A stretch of DNA of 64,000 nt from contig NMRB01000933.1 of assembly GCA_002633025.1 (NCBI GenBank), forward strand, positions 73,142 through 137,141. The letters are read 5' to 3'. Positions 27,041-40,300 of this stretch are shown in pieces; position 1 is the stretch's first letter; each line of letters begins with the position of its first letter. The notes under the pieces are model-generated. The model was given only the letters and a program-made list of their open reading frames with translations, was not told the origin of the DNA and did no database searches. Source of the DNA: Notospermus geniculatus (taxonomy: Eukaryota; Nemertea; Pilidiophora; Heteronemertea; Lineidae). Made by a program: the position numbers and the translations under genes.

Positions 27041-28300
27041 CACCGATAGGCTGTCGCAGCACTAGCGGAGTTTCTATGCGGCTACCCCAGGTGTCCGCAA
27101 CTCAGACTACCTGCCGGAATTCCGGCAGGTGGGAAGCCGTTGATTCTCAGCGTCGATTAAACGTCGTGTAAATCAGGTTGATTGGGATATACAAATTTTG
27201 TTATCATTAGCACTTTATAGAATAGTTAGTGGAAATTGAAATTTATAATTAAGAATTAAGCTCTGCCTAATTTTGGAGTGAATCGAGTGCCTGAAATGAA
27301 CCCGCATACAGAATCAAATTTCAAATTAAGATGGCGTCTTCGCTTTGGGCTAGTTCAGACATTAAAATCATGGAAAACTACAAGTATATCGACGATATAC
27401 ATTTGAGTTATCTATTGCGAGTATAGTTACATGACAGTGCCATCAACAATACCTCATTTTGAACCCTGTCCAACCCAAATTTTCAAAAAGTCCATGCTGA
27501 AGGCATGAAAGTACTATAAATATAGGGTACCGTATTCTCCCATGCTATTATAGGCCTATCTGACTTCGTTCAACATGAATCCATCGTCAAACCCTTCCCA
27601 CCTGAACCATTTACGCCGCCAGGCTTTTTAAGTTTTGCGTTTGTCACGAAATCCCGGCACGAAACGAGGTGCCAGTCTTTGGATTTTAATTGAGGGCATT
27701 TTGTTTCGCCAATCGATCTGCAGAGGCACGTCTCTCCATCTGACGTGAAGGAAGTGGCTATTGCCCCTTTACAAGTGCACGAGGGAAACTCTGCCTAGTG
27801 AGCTATTAAATGTGTAAATTAACCATATGATCGTTGTTTGGTTCTGCTTTCGCGATCAATCGCTCAGTCTTTTAGAGAACTCATCTACTGATACATGCGT
27901 GTACTTGCATTTTGTCCACCAAAACAATAAAGCCCATATAAGTGGCACTGATGTAATAACATTGGTTTATTTAGACCCGACAGAGTGAATAATAAGCATG
28001 TTCCGTCAAGGCCTTCTTTAGGCCTTTACCCTATGACATGTCCTTGCGAGGCCCGAGAAAGACCGGGAGTGACCACAGATCAAGAAAAGTAGTAAGAACG
28101 ACGCGTACAAGGCTTTAGGATTTTGTACTTACTGTGTTAGAGGAGTGAAACCTGCATCGTACGTGGGGAAGGAAACGAATCTTCGACGTATGCGTGCTGT
28201 TACTGTTTCGGATTCTGCAAGAGGCTGTCCGCGATTATTAGGCCTACTACATCCGAGTTTCAACTGTGATTTTGCATACTTCACAGGTTACATCAAATGC
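27041..28300. other. Upstream region of the tetraspanin-like gene
   Basis: No exon recognised. The part 27740-28014 is clearly related to 43405-43680 (shared TAAATGTGTAAATTAACCAT, TTCTGCTTTCGCGATCA, ACTTGCATTTTGT and CCGTCAAGGC), so a segment of about 270 bp upstream of this gene is duplicated 15 kb away. Confidence 0.5.
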
Positions 28301-28306
28301 TGAATT

Positions 28307-28780
28307 GTCACTGTGTCATACGTCAAAGTGATTGATTCATACGTCAGAGATTGAATGTGATTGTTTCACACGTCAATGATTGCATGTGATTGCTTCACAC
28401 GTCAGAGATTGCATGTGATTGTTTCATACGCCAAAGGTTGAACTGTGATTGTTTCACACGTCAGAGATTGCTTGTGATTGTTGCATACGCCAAAGGTTGA
28501 ACTGTGATTGTTTCACACGTCAGAGATTGCATGTGATTGTTTCATACGCCAAAGGTTGAATGTGATTGTTTCACACGTCAGAGATTGCATGTGATTGTTT
28601 CATAATACGCCAAAGTTTGAACTGTAATTGTTTCACACGTCAGCGATTGCATGTGATTGTTTCATACGCCAAAGGTTGAATGTGATTGTTTCACACTTCA
28701 GAGATTGCATGTGATTGTTTCACACTTCAGAGATTGCATGTGATTGTTTCATACGCCAAAGGTTGAACTGTGATTGTTTC
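28307..28780 (+). repeat. Alternating minisatellite upstream of 28820 gene
   Basis: About 16 units of about 29-30 bp that mostly alternate between TGATTGTTTCACACGTCAGA(GATTGCATG) and TGATTGTTTCATACGCCAAA(GGTTGAACTG), making a two-unit higher-order period of about 59 bp. It ends 40 bp before the predicted start codon, within what should be the 5' UTR or promoter. Confidence 0.85.
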
Positions 28781-28819
28781 GTTCATCGTGAATCGTGACT
28801 GTTCACCGGACTCATCTCT

Positions 28820-29797
28820 GTGACGATGAATGTTCCATGCAACGTGCCAGAATCAGCCATGCCCTGGGACTATGCGTCTGCGCCATTCGTCGTCCTGATT
28901 ATCTCTGCCATAATCGTCTACACCGCCGCCGGTACCGCCCTCATAGGAATCCTTTATTTTTACGGCGAAGCTGGAGCGGCAATAAGCCAAATTAGGACCT
29001 ACTACTGGGACGGCGAAGGCACGGAATACATCTCAAATATTCTCATAGCGGCGGCCATATTGGTTTCTGGATGTTTCTTGACGTGTTTGTCACCGTTTGG
29101 ATTCAAATTGATGCAGACTTTTCAGACAAAACGGAAACTAATACTCGCCTTGGTGTTTTGTTGGCTGATGTTATTTGACGTGTGTTTTTCTTTAGTAGCC
29201 GCTGATCTGGCCTTTAGTCAAGCACAGCATGGGACGTATCAAAATGAAGCGCTTCGAAAGAGCATCGTTGAGATGGTACAGAAGCTCGACATGTCGGCGA
29301 TGATGTTTCGAGGATATGATGCGGCTATCGCTGTAAAGGATTTGATCACGTTAAACGAGGACTACAAATGCTGTGCTCTTCAGGAATACCACGGCGGGGC
29401 ACCGACATATTTTAACGACCCTACGCGATGCTGGTATCAAAAAAGTTCTCCGTGCAGCATCATTGTGGGTGATTTTCTGTCCGATCAGGCCCATTTCGTG
29501 GGCGTTTTCGGTCTCATCATGGGAATCACTCCATTGGTTCTGACAACTCTCGCTTCAATCCTGGCCGTCATCAACTACTTTTGCGACTTCTTTGCATGGC
29601 GTTTCTTTGAACGAGAAACTCCACCCAGCCAACGGTTAGAAGTGGCTAGTGGCATGCGCAGTGAGGCTTTTAATGACTTTTCGTCTGCGGAAACTGACAG
29701 TTTATTGTCAAGACCCGCCTCGTCAGCTTCAGCCGCCAGATCTACAGCTGGGTTCAACAACTCTGATCTGGAAAGCTCTTTCGAAGGGATGTTCTAG
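28820..29797 (+). CDS. Tetraspanin-like four-helix membrane protein
   Basis: An intronless frame of 325 residues. Hydrophobic helices lie at about 22-48, 70-90, 108-132 and 226-253. A short first loop and a long second loop (133-225) carry a Cys-Cys pair (184-185, KCCALQEY) and further cysteines at 204 and 212. Topology and cysteine layout match tetraspanins, which organise membrane microdomains and partner receptors, but the usual CCG is CCA here and overall similarity is only structural. The C-terminal tail (about 70 residues) is Ser-rich (SLLSRPASSASAARS). Lack of introns may mean a retrocopy. The alternating minisatellite lies directly upstream. Confidence 0.7.
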   Translation: MTMNVPCNVPESAMPWDYASAPFVVLIISAIIVYTAAGTALIGILYFYGEAGAAISQIRTYYWDGEGTEYISNILIAAAILVSGCFLTCLSPFGFKLMQTFQTKRKLILALVFCWLMLFDVCFSLVAADLAFSQAQHGTYQNEALRKSIVEMVQKLDMSAMMFRGYDAAIAVKDLITLNEDYKCCALQEYHGGAPTYFNDPTRCWYQKSSPCSIIVGDFLSDQAHFVGVFGLIMGITPLVLTTLASILAVINYFCDFFAWRFFERETPPSQRLEVASGMRSEAFNDFSSAETDSLLSRPASSASAARSTAGFNNSDLESSFEGMF

Positions 29798-30150
29798 CGG
29801 TCGTGCATCTAAGACACCAACCAGGAAAACCCAAAGAAAATGTTGTGTGAGAAGTCACTATAGGAAACCCTATTTATTGTAACTCATTATAACGTTTACA
29901 ATATTTTGTATTCGATTGTTGTATTTAGCGTTTTAGTCCATCCAATTGTTTCGTAGATTGCATAAAGTATGAACGGTCAGCATGTAGACTTACGGGTTCA
30001 ACTAGACTGGTGGGGCGTGGGGGTGCTGGCGTAGGTCGTAAATAGGCCTATAGGAACTATTATGTTGATACCGTTTCTATTTTTAACATGAGAAACCCCT
30101 TCGTGATTGGTGGGTTTTCTGGGCCAAATGTAGACTGAACACTGTCCTGA

Positions 30151-30432
30151 TTAAAGCTGACGTGAACGAACGAAAAGCCCCCATGCAACGAGCAAGAGAA
30201 TTACAAACGCCCCGCAAACACCTCAAACGAAGGCCCAGAACATGATAGACCCCACGAGGCCTGGAGGGCGCCACCTTATTTGTCTTCGAGCTGTCAAGGT
30301 GTCAACATCCTCTCGTGAGCTGAACACTTTTTTGAAAGAAAAAAGTTTGACCCAGCAGGGGATCGAACCAGTGTCTTGTTATCTCTATTCCACCGTGTTC
30401 CCCATTCGGCCAACGAACTTGTTGGAACACTT
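30151..30432 (-). mobile_element. tRNA-headed SINE, copy 1 (minus)
   Basis: Read on the minus strand, it starts with a tRNA-like head (GTTGGCCGAATGGGG A-box, GGTTCGATCCC B-box, about 30350-30430). It continues with a body containing ACAAATAAGGTGGCGCCCTC and CTTCGTTTGAGGTGTTTGC, and ends GTCAGCTTTAA-like at 30151. The same body is present inverted at 30640-30806, and as a 5'-truncated copy at 42898-43028. Confidence 0.65.
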
Positions 30433-30524
30433 CGCATATTTTCTCTTATTCGTAGTACATGTATTATTAGCCTGCGTAAATCGAATGCCTACGTCTATGA
30501 CAAACACAAATCATGTCCCTGTCA

Positions 30525-30806
30525 GCTTGCTCGTTGGCCGAGTGGATAGACCGGTGGATTACAAATCAGACGGTCGACGGTTCGAATCCCGTCTAAATGA
30601 CTACATTTTTTTTCTTTGAGTAGTGTACGAGGTATCCGGAGATGTTGACAGCTCTGTTGCCTGAAGGCAAATAAGGTGGCGCCCTCCTGGCCTCGTTGGG
30701 TCTATCAAGTATCATGTTCTGAGCCTTCGTTTGAGGTGTTTGCAGGGCGTTTGCAATTCTCTTGCTCGTCGCATGGGGGCTTTTCGCTCGTTCATGTCAG
30801 CTTTAA
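30525..30806 (+). mobile_element. tRNA-headed SINE, copy 2 (plus)
   Basis: Head: TTGGCCGAGTGGATAGACC (A-box) and GACGGTTCGAATCCC (B-box) at 30531-30595. The acceptor and anticodon stems do not pair, so this is a SINE head and not a functional tRNA. The body is homologous to copy 1, which lies head to head 95 bp away. Confidence 0.65.
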
Positions 30807-31116
30807 GAATACTAGTACTAGGACAGACGCAAGCAAATGCATAAAACCATCATGGCGCCCGCTGGTCTATATTTAGCTCGGGGAAGCCCTCCCATACCCT
30901 GTAGGCAAACTAGCAATTGTATTCACCGTTCACTGCCCGTTTCAGGCATTCAGGCATATCTCTTTGTAACACACTTGCACCTCCGACACGTACAAAAAAT
31001 TTCATATAGAATGTAAAAATTTAGGCCCCTATATGAATAAAGATAGCGATAATAATATTAATAATAGTAACAAGTGAATAAACAACCATTATTTTGTTAT
31101 TTTCGTTCATAAAATC

Positions 31117-31122
31117 TTTATT
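31117..31122 (-). terminator. Polyadenylation signal of the channel gene
   Basis: AATAAA on the minus strand, about 215 bp beyond the channel stop codon; the first canonical signal I see downstream. Confidence 0.5.
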
Positions 31123-31334
31123 GCAGATAAATAAGTGATGTACGTTGACGCTATGCTTTGTTATAAGAGTATAATATCAAAGGGCAGGATGAGCCATGTT
31201 AAAACCACACAGCGGTTGTTATAATAAAAAATTATTCTTTTAGTGGATTAAACAATTTCTTTAGATTTAGATTATTCCTTTTTGTATTATATAAAGACGT
31301 ATATGTCAGTTCTCAGGATTGACTAAATCAATGG

Positions 31335-34300
31335 TCAGCCTTTTAGTTTTCCACGAACACCTATAAGGCACAGGTCAATGATAAACTCAGTCAATTGGAA
31401 AAACGTAACAATAGACATTCCCACGTAGAGCTCCACGGTACCACCAATGTCTGACACCATCTCTTCCCACTGAAAAGAAACAAAACATTACAGTATAAAA
31501 GTCCTTACGGCTTTCCCGGCGAAGCTGGAACTGATGGCACCATCGACAACAACGACATATGGCACTGTCATATTATGGGTTTTTTTGCATAATTGAAAAA
31601 TACTATAGCAATGTATCAAACATTCATACGATTGCAGAAATGAGAATGAAATGGTCCATGGACCATATGCTCGCCCGTTTGGACATAATAGTGTAATGAC
31701 AGAGAGAGGTACATGTCAGTTATGAGCAATCTGGGTCAAGTCATTCCCAACTTGCAGGACTTCAATGAGTTTTGGGTTATGCCACCTGGCGGCCATATTC
31801 TAACCGAAACTTGGTGTCATAGGTCATCTGACCTAGGAGTATATATGTACCAAGTTTCAGATCAATAGCTCCAGCGGTTACGAAACGTGCCCGATAACGG
31901 ACGACGGCTCGGACGCAGCACCACGACGACAAAAGCTCACGGGTGAGCTAAAAAAGGACAAAACAAGGAAAATAAAAAAAGAATGCCATTAATACTCACA
32001 GAATAAGAAGCTTCGGTGACGACTCTCTCATATCGCAAGTCTTCATAGAAAACACTCAGTTTTAGAAGGTTCTGACTGAAAATTGGACATGGAAACGCAC
32101 GTATCGACTACAGGTGTTCAATCAGAAGCTTGATAAGTAACAGTTTCTCTCTCATGCTTGTAGATTGTGCAAAACACCCATTGACATTCACCATTCTTCC
32201 AAGTGCGATCACACGACTTATCAGATTGGTTCCCGACCTTACCGGTAGATGTGGAGATCGTATTGTAGTAACCGCCATCTTGGTCTACGTCTTCGCTGAC
32301 TGGGCGACAGACGCAGGTCGTTGCACTGCGGTACTGACATGGATACTGCACATCAAGACTTCTCATTTTATGAAATGGTCCATGGCCCATGTGCTCACTG
32401 CATGGGTGAATGGCCTTGTACCTTGTTACCTTGTTTCTTTGCAAAGGGCAAGTAAAAGACCCCATCCAAGTGAGGAACATGAGTAGCTTGAGATGGACTC
32501 CTCCGTAATTACCAGGGCCAGAAATGCTATGGCCGAGGCACACTGACGGAAAAATAAAATACAAATACAATACATTTCTGATGTTATTCGTGATTTATCT
32601 GCAATGCACAAAATGTTTGTAGTTTTTCTGAAACTCACAAACAAGACTGAAGCACTCGCCTAAAACAATTAAGCATCGGGGAAGCCAGTAACGTGTACTT
32701 GCAACTCTCGACCAATCTGTCAAGACAAGGATCAAGATGGCGGCTATACCAATAGACAGCGATCTCAACATTAGACCTGGCGGTGAAATCGGGAATGAAT
32801 CTAAAAATTGCTTGGAAATGACGTCACTAAAGTGCCAAAGCAAGGCCTAGTCCTTCCGGGGAGATAGGGAACCAATACAAGAGGGCGGACAGAGAGGATG
32901 CTGCTGCGAATATACATACTTGAGGAATTCTCTTGCTGTATCTGGGGCCATTTTTTCTACTTTCCGACCAACCTTCGGCAAAATTTCACCGATCATCGTA
33001 ATGGTGTCCTCCTGCAGTTAGGAACATGGTGTAAGCATGTAATGGTCTATCCCCTTTTTGACTACCCCCATTTCGCGTACTCCCCATTTCGCCTACTCCA
33101 TTTCGCCTATTCTCCCTTTCACCTACGCTACATTCCACCACCTACTCTCCATTTCGCCTACTATCAGTTTTAACATGGATTTTCCATTCTCCTTGGAATG
33201 GCTGTTTTTGTTCCAAGCAGGGAATGAAAGGGACTTGTACCATTTTATCCGCAGTTAAAGTAATCTTGCTGGTTCTTGTCATCCATCAGTTGGAGAGATG
33301 AATAGTCAGATCAGGAATGCACAAAAAAACATTTTGCCGACCAATTTTAGTTACTGTGAGTGAATGCATGAATTTCAAGAATCTCCGAGCTTAGAGAGAT
33401 GAGGAACGTTTTCAAACCTATTTTATTCAGGATTCATGTATAAGAAGAAGACAGTAGATAAAACAGAATGACACGCTCTTGATCTCATTCAAAGTTTCAA
33501 AAATTAAGGAAATTATGAATGTCAACAACAGGAACTAACTCAATTTTTGAAATTCATGAATTATAAACGAGAACCCTACATGTACATGTATACAATCCAG
33601 AGCTTTGAAGTGGTTCACCTGATGTTTAACCCCTGAAATACCCCTTGAAACAAAAGCAACCACTCCGCACGGAGTACGAAGAAAAATTTGCAATATCCAT
33701 ACTTAAAACTGAGAGTAAGCGAAACAGGGAGCAGGGAAACGGGTAATAGGAGAAATGGGGAAGTTGGCGAAATGAGGGTAGGCAAAATGCTGGTAGGCGA
33801 AATAGAGAGTAGTGGAAATGGGGATTTTTTGTAGACGAGGGGAGGAGGCGAAATGGGGGTAGGCGAAATAGGGTACACCGTAAAAGCAACAGTAGCTATA
33901 TGGTCGTATTCATGTACATGTTCAACCATTTCACGCCAAGGCCTACACTCCTTTCGCAGTGTCTTCTCACTCATACCTATCGTTCATAGACACTGCTTAC
34001 AATAGCCCGATTCCCGCCGATTTACCACTAGAGAAGACCCCCCCCCCCCCCACACACACACACACACGCACCGAATTTAGCATATAATACCTACCTCTTT
34101 GGCCAATGCTGGCCATCCTGATGCAGTTGTTGTGGTCAAATAAATGTTCTCACTGAAAATAGGAATGGACGCCGACCTATGTACATGTAATGCTATTTTT
34201 AATGTGCGATGTAGGCCTATAAGTGTATTATGAGTTACGTGTAGTGTGCGATGTATGTACAATGGACAGGATTTTTCCAACAAAAAAATGTCCGAGCCAG

Positions 34301-37300
34301 ACCAGGCAAGCTACATAAAAATACATGTTGTCTTTATCCTATTTCATCGAGATCCATCTTCCCACAGCAGGGCTTTGGTCTCGTTCCTTCAAACACTCGT
34401 GTGAGTGGATGAAGAGTAGCGAGGAAAAAAAACCTGTGGTGGCAGGATGTCAAGATCCGCCAAGCAAATCAGAAGTTTCGTCATTTTCTTATGCAGCAAG
34501 GTCAGCCCTCAAGTAAGAGTGACCGCCTGCCTGGAATCACCAAGGTTAAATCGCTTCGCCTATATTCTTAGGCCCTATTTTTGTTGAAGACGTACTCACT
34601 TGCATCTTAATGGACATGCCTGTGAACAGTTTAGTTCAGCTGAGTCGATCATTTCTTCCACGTCTTCTATGCACTGCCCTGAAGACATCAAAACGAAATA
34701 CTATTAGAAGTACGCGCCAGAGGCAGTCGTGGGGCCCTGCAGAGGAATTAGCTTTTCTCCTTCGAGGGCATCTTTTTCTACTTCGAGGAAGGACATCAGC
34801 CAACAGGGCTACGGGAGAGCTGGACTCCGGGCCCAGTCGTTGTGTCGCTCCGGCCGCCGCACTTCACTCCACAAACGACTGGGAAAGCAAGATGCAAAAT
34901 CAGCGGCTAGCGTACCGACGACCACAACGCCCATCTGGGCGAATGAAATTTCCTGAAAGCAATCTACTAGGGAAAATCGGGCGCACTTTTGATTGGTTGT
35001 TATTTCTGTGGATGATGTAATTTACCGGAGCCTCTCGCCCGTCCAGAAACTTTTTAACCTCACTAGCAGGATATTGATAAATCCGTAAGTACTGCTTATC
35101 GCACACAGCATCGAACTTAGGTACCAGGGTACCGGTACCTAAGTTGCATTGGTTGCATCTTGCAACTAACAGCCGACTGCCATTCAAGACGCACTTTCTG
35201 ATTGGCTGAGCTCATTCATATCCGTTGTTGTTTTCGGTACACTAGCCGCTGATTTTGCATCTTGCTTGCTTTCATCTCGCTCCGGCCGCCGCACTACACT
35301 CCACAAACGACTGGGTCCCGAGTCTACGGGAGAGCGAGATGTTATATAGATCCAGAGATTTTTTTTCGTTTCTTTCAACTGATCACAACACGCGTTAATG
35401 TTATCCATTGTAAAATGTGGAAATAATAGATACCCTGCCAAAGTCGGCCATTTTTTCCCGGAGGGCAACAACAAACACTCAATGTACAGCGAATGTACAC
35501 AATTGATATACAGCATGTTTTAAATCCTGAATAACAAAAATATCCCAGGAAAAGTTCCCAAATGGACACCTCCTCAGTAAATGTGGTAAAGCTATATTAT
35601 ATTTGATGCACTGAGCCCAGGCCAAATTGTTGCAGATATATGTATTTCACACAAAAAATTAAAAGACTTTTATTGCACCCTTTGTATACCAAACCTCAGC
35701 TCCAGTCATGCCAGGTATGTCGGGCCTACCCCACAGAGTGAAACATGATGATTCATATACCTGGACCCAAGGTTTAGTCAACAATGAAAGCCTGTTTTTA
35801 CTTTTCAGAATTATTATTTCGCCAAAAGTAAGCCAAGCCTCAGTGCATATTAATGCAGTAGGCCCTATTACTGATGAATTTGTGAGACATGTTCATGGCA
35901 AGTTTTTATGCTTTTGCTGGTTTTAAAACAAGATGTTGGCATCCATCAATGGTGTACATTCACTGTGCATTCAGTTTTTGTTATTACCCTCGGAGTAAAC
36001 ATGGCCGACTTGGGCAAAGTAGCCTATCTATTCCCAACGATCAACAGAATACACTTTCGGATTTATACTCACGAGTACGCTGGTCATCAAGAATGCAAAT
36101 TTCGGCATCTTCTACCGACGTGCCACGAAACGCTTCCCCTGTCAAAGCGTACAGAGCATATTTACACTTGCACTGGGCAACAATAGCCTTCTGAATGCAA
36201 GTCTTCGAACATCCTTCAATGGTGTAATTTACCCCGGGCAAGTGACCGATATAAGCGTCCTTTGCTTTCGCTTCAGCGTCGGTTAAATTCTTGCACTCGC
36301 CATGTGGATTGCTCATTCTTTCAAGTTCCACCTGCAAATCGGACAGGGGGAGTTAAAGGGAGACGCCACTCATTCTAAACTTTTGAATTTTTATCAATCC
36401 ATGTAGACTATTGCCATGAGTTGTGATGTCACTAATGTCAATAGGCTGACGACCTTTGTAGTGAATGAGCTAATACTGTGACTGCCTCGGCCTATTGGTT
36501 GTACCTTCATAAATATGCATTGAGCACACATGACATCATGTGTGCAGTGCAATGGTCCCCTTGGGATCCAATTAAAATACTTAAAATGACGAGTTTGCTG
36601 ATTTGAAAAAAATGACATGTTGCAGATATCAATGAATTTGAATGTATTAACGGTAGTTTAAAAATTGAAAATTTTACACAACGAGCGGAGTCTCCCTTTA
36701 AATTTATCCGTAGGCACTCGCCACTGCTTCTACGTTTTCTTATTGCACCGTGGAAACTACATTTGTACGGGAGGATCAGGGCCCCTACATCCTCTGCAAT
36801 GAGGCCCACGAAGGGAGACACCCGTTTCGTACCTTACGTATTCCGATCATCGTTTCGAAGCCTGTGGCAACCAGTTGACCATGATCTTCGGGGAAGGGTA
36901 AAGCATCTTGATCATGTACAACGACCTTGATTCCCGAGGCGGCGGCCACGTCCTCGTAATACTCATCTTGGTCGACGAAGATGACAACAGTGAAACCTGG
37001 TTACGAGATGTTGGGATGATCATGTTAGCTGCACTAATTATGACAACACGACCACTCAGTGGTGTGGTCAGTATTGTTTTCGCAGGACGCAAAATTTTTC
37101 TCTACCACTTTCCTTTCCTTCACTTTTTCGGTCAAACTAGGGCATGCACGTCAAATCTGACTTGCTCAGTCTAAAGATCTAATTGTTCTCTCGCGATGAA
37201 AAGATTCCTGTGCACTTTCATTCAATTTTGGCTGAGATAATGAACTTTTTCAGCTAAATAAATCGGGATCGCCGTAGTCTACAAATAGAATCGGAGTCTA

Positions 37301-40300
37301 TAAATAGAACCGTGCGTGGTACACGAGATCTATGCATGGCACGACGTCGTGTTTGTGTAGGCCTACATCCTGATCGATCGTCCGGCAGTTCGTCGTACTA
37401 GTAGGCCTATAATACAGCATTCGAACACCGCCATCTTACGTCAACATAACAAACCAGCTTCTGGCCAAAACATTTGTGGTCATGAATTCACTTCCAGCGA
37501 ATTCTCAGTTCTAGTTTGAAAATTCGAACTTGCTACCATTACTTTATGACTCCAGCCTGGGGTTGATGAGGCCTGGTCCTGCCTAAGGGTGTGTGAGCTT
37601 GGTTGATTGGGATGTGAATTTGAGCGTGAATGACCGGAAGCGAGAGTTCGAATGAAAAGGCCAAGGTCTATATTTGGATAATGAGTGAAATAAATTATGT
37701 ACAAATTATTAGACCACCTCTTTTTGACTCACGCATTTTCCATTAAAATAGGTCCCACAGACTCTCCAATCATTCTGTATGGACTGATTTATTGTATTGG
37801 TTAATTTGCTGGAACTTCACCAAGACTATATGAAACATAGACATTAACTTCGCATAACCAAGAAACAATGGAGCTGTTAGAAGGACTTTTCAAAAGTTCT
37901 GACTAAAAGGAAGGGTCTGAAGTGCATACATTTACTGTGTAGACAGGTGCCCACTTCACATCGCTTCTAATCGAAGATAAATTCTTCGCGCAGTACTTAT
38001 AGCATCATACGGACTTTATGCTTATAATGGGAACGATAGCCGACTTTTTAAATAGGTGTCACTAGTGGTTAAATCTATTGAAATGAAACTGACATCTCGG
38101 TCCTGATCTATTTCCCAGACAAAAGGCATCTATTGTATTAGGACCGGGTTTCGGTGTGCTGCCCTCTGTTGAGCTAGCGTCCCCATTACGACTGAAGTCC
38201 TATTTTTACGAGGTAATAAGTTCATTGAATACAGTGTGGCACAAAAGGGTGAATAAACTTTTTGTGGACCCTATGAAATAACAGAGGTGGTCTAATAATT
38301 TTTTCCAGAGCTGCAGATCACCATTCGTGGAGTTTGAAAGAAATGTCACACAGGTGAATAACTACCATGCAATGGACCAGCAATTTTCGTTTTCTTTACA
38401 TCTGTCTCATTTTCACCCCTCAGATTGAACGTGTAACAGTTACCAAACTGAGGGTGGGACATGCGGGTAAAATTTCTGAAAGGAGGAAATGAGAAGTGAT
38501 TAACATGATTAATCATCATTTCTCAGTACTGAGGGGAATCCTCTGTGACATCATATTATGGCAGCTTTCTGCCACAAAATGGCCGCCCAATACCGGTCCC
38601 TTTCTCCGTCAGAGCTATTTTGGGACCGGGAACCAGTCTACCAGTCACGTCTCTTTTGTGTTAGTGCGCAAAGTCGTGCATGGTGGCATGTCGGACTGTT
38701 TCCTTTCACTTGCAGTCGGCAAAAGAATGTAAATGCTTCAGGGGTGCACCAATGTTCAAGGCGTGTTGAGAAAATTATTATTAGCGAGGTTTCGAAATCA
38801 AACGATAAACGTAAACGTTAACGACACCGTTACCGAAAGTCTGGCTAATGTGTAGTACGAAAAATAACGTTATTGTAAAGTTTGGCGTTTATCGTTTGAT
38901 ATCGAAACCTCCCTATTACCTTGGCGAGCACGATTTCCCAGACCAGGAGCAGTCTATCAGCATATTTTGGATGGAGTACCCCATGCCAATTTGATCATCA
39001 TCCGACAGGGTCGCATATCTGGCGTAGATTTCCTGCTTGTCGGTAAAGTCGTCTCGACTGCTATCAAAATCAACGTCTTCCCAGTTGAAATCCATACCAG
39101 AATTTGACTGTTTGGCGTTTTTTCTCCTGACGCCGGCTCCGCGTTTTTTCTGATTTGTCGTATTGAGAAATTCAACGAAATTCTGGTTCTTTATGTTTTG
39201 AAATGCTGATCGTCTGAAGGGGTTGATGTTGCAGAAAGTTACGGCAGGAAAGTCCAGTCTCCTTCCGTGGAGATATTCAAATTTAGTGGAAGTCGGTGCG
39301 CTGTTGTAGTTTCCTACTATCAAGGAAAGCTGCCAGCAACAGACCCCTGAAACAAAAAGATAAAATACTGGTAATAATAATCATTATTACTGGGATTCCA
39401 TCATATTTCCCTAGTGTGTAAAAAGTTAAAGTTAAAGTTAAAGTTAAAGTTTATAGTCTGATATCAACAACGGTAGAAGTGTCATCTGACTTCACACTTT
39501 AACCCCAGTCTATCCTGAAACCTTTCAGTAGAACTCAGATGAGCTGCTCATTCAGCGCTACAATCTGAGCATTTCCGACCGTTACTCATTATACACCTGG
39601 GTGGAGAGAGGCCAGTAAGGCAAAGAGACCTGCCCAAAGTGTCACGCCAGCAGCGGGATTCGAACCCGGGATCCTCTGACCGCTAGTCGGAGGCCCGAAC
39701 TACTGTATCTTCGCTATCTGGGCGGCGAACTTTTTCCCCGAACGTTTCGTGAATTTTCTTCGGACTTAGAATATTTTCAGTTAAAAAGGAAAACACGCGA
39801 GAGGAGAATGGGTGAAAAAAGTCTCGTCCAAGTCGAGAGTCGAACCAGGGACCTGTGGATTGAACTAGGCAAACGCTCTAGCCGACTCAGCTACCGAGGC
39901 AGCTGGCAGCGACGGGGTTGAATCTAGGTCTTATTTAATAAATCTATGATATCATTATAATGCTGACCCTGACCATAACCTTTTCTTTTCTAGCCCTTAC
40001 CCTACCTATAACTCTACCCCATCCCTAAACCTTACCCCCACAACATAATAAACCCCCGCGCGCGTTGAGAAAGCGTTCCTACTCGCGAAGAAGTGTGCCC
40101 CTCTCGCGTCTATAACAGTAACTACAAAATGTACAGTGTACATTCACGAAAGGTTCGGGAAAAATAATTCCGCGNNNNNNNNNNNNNNNNNNNNNNNNNN
40201 NNNNNNNNNNNNNNNNNNNNNNNNNNNNNNNNNNNNNNNNNNNNNNNNNNNNNNNNNNNNNNNNNNNNNNNNNNNNNNNNNNNNNNNNNNNNNNNNNNNN

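Noticed and set aside
26688-27171. Several open frames of 79-125 codons on both strands
   Set aside because: They run through the N gap and exist only because N codons are not stops.
28307-28780. CRISPR-like array
   Set aside because: Repeats are contiguous alternating minisatellite units without unique spacers, in a eukaryotic genome.
30529-30601. Functional tRNA gene
   Set aside because: A- and B-boxes are good but acceptor and anticodon stems do not pair and the sequence is the head of a SINE with a mirrored second copy.
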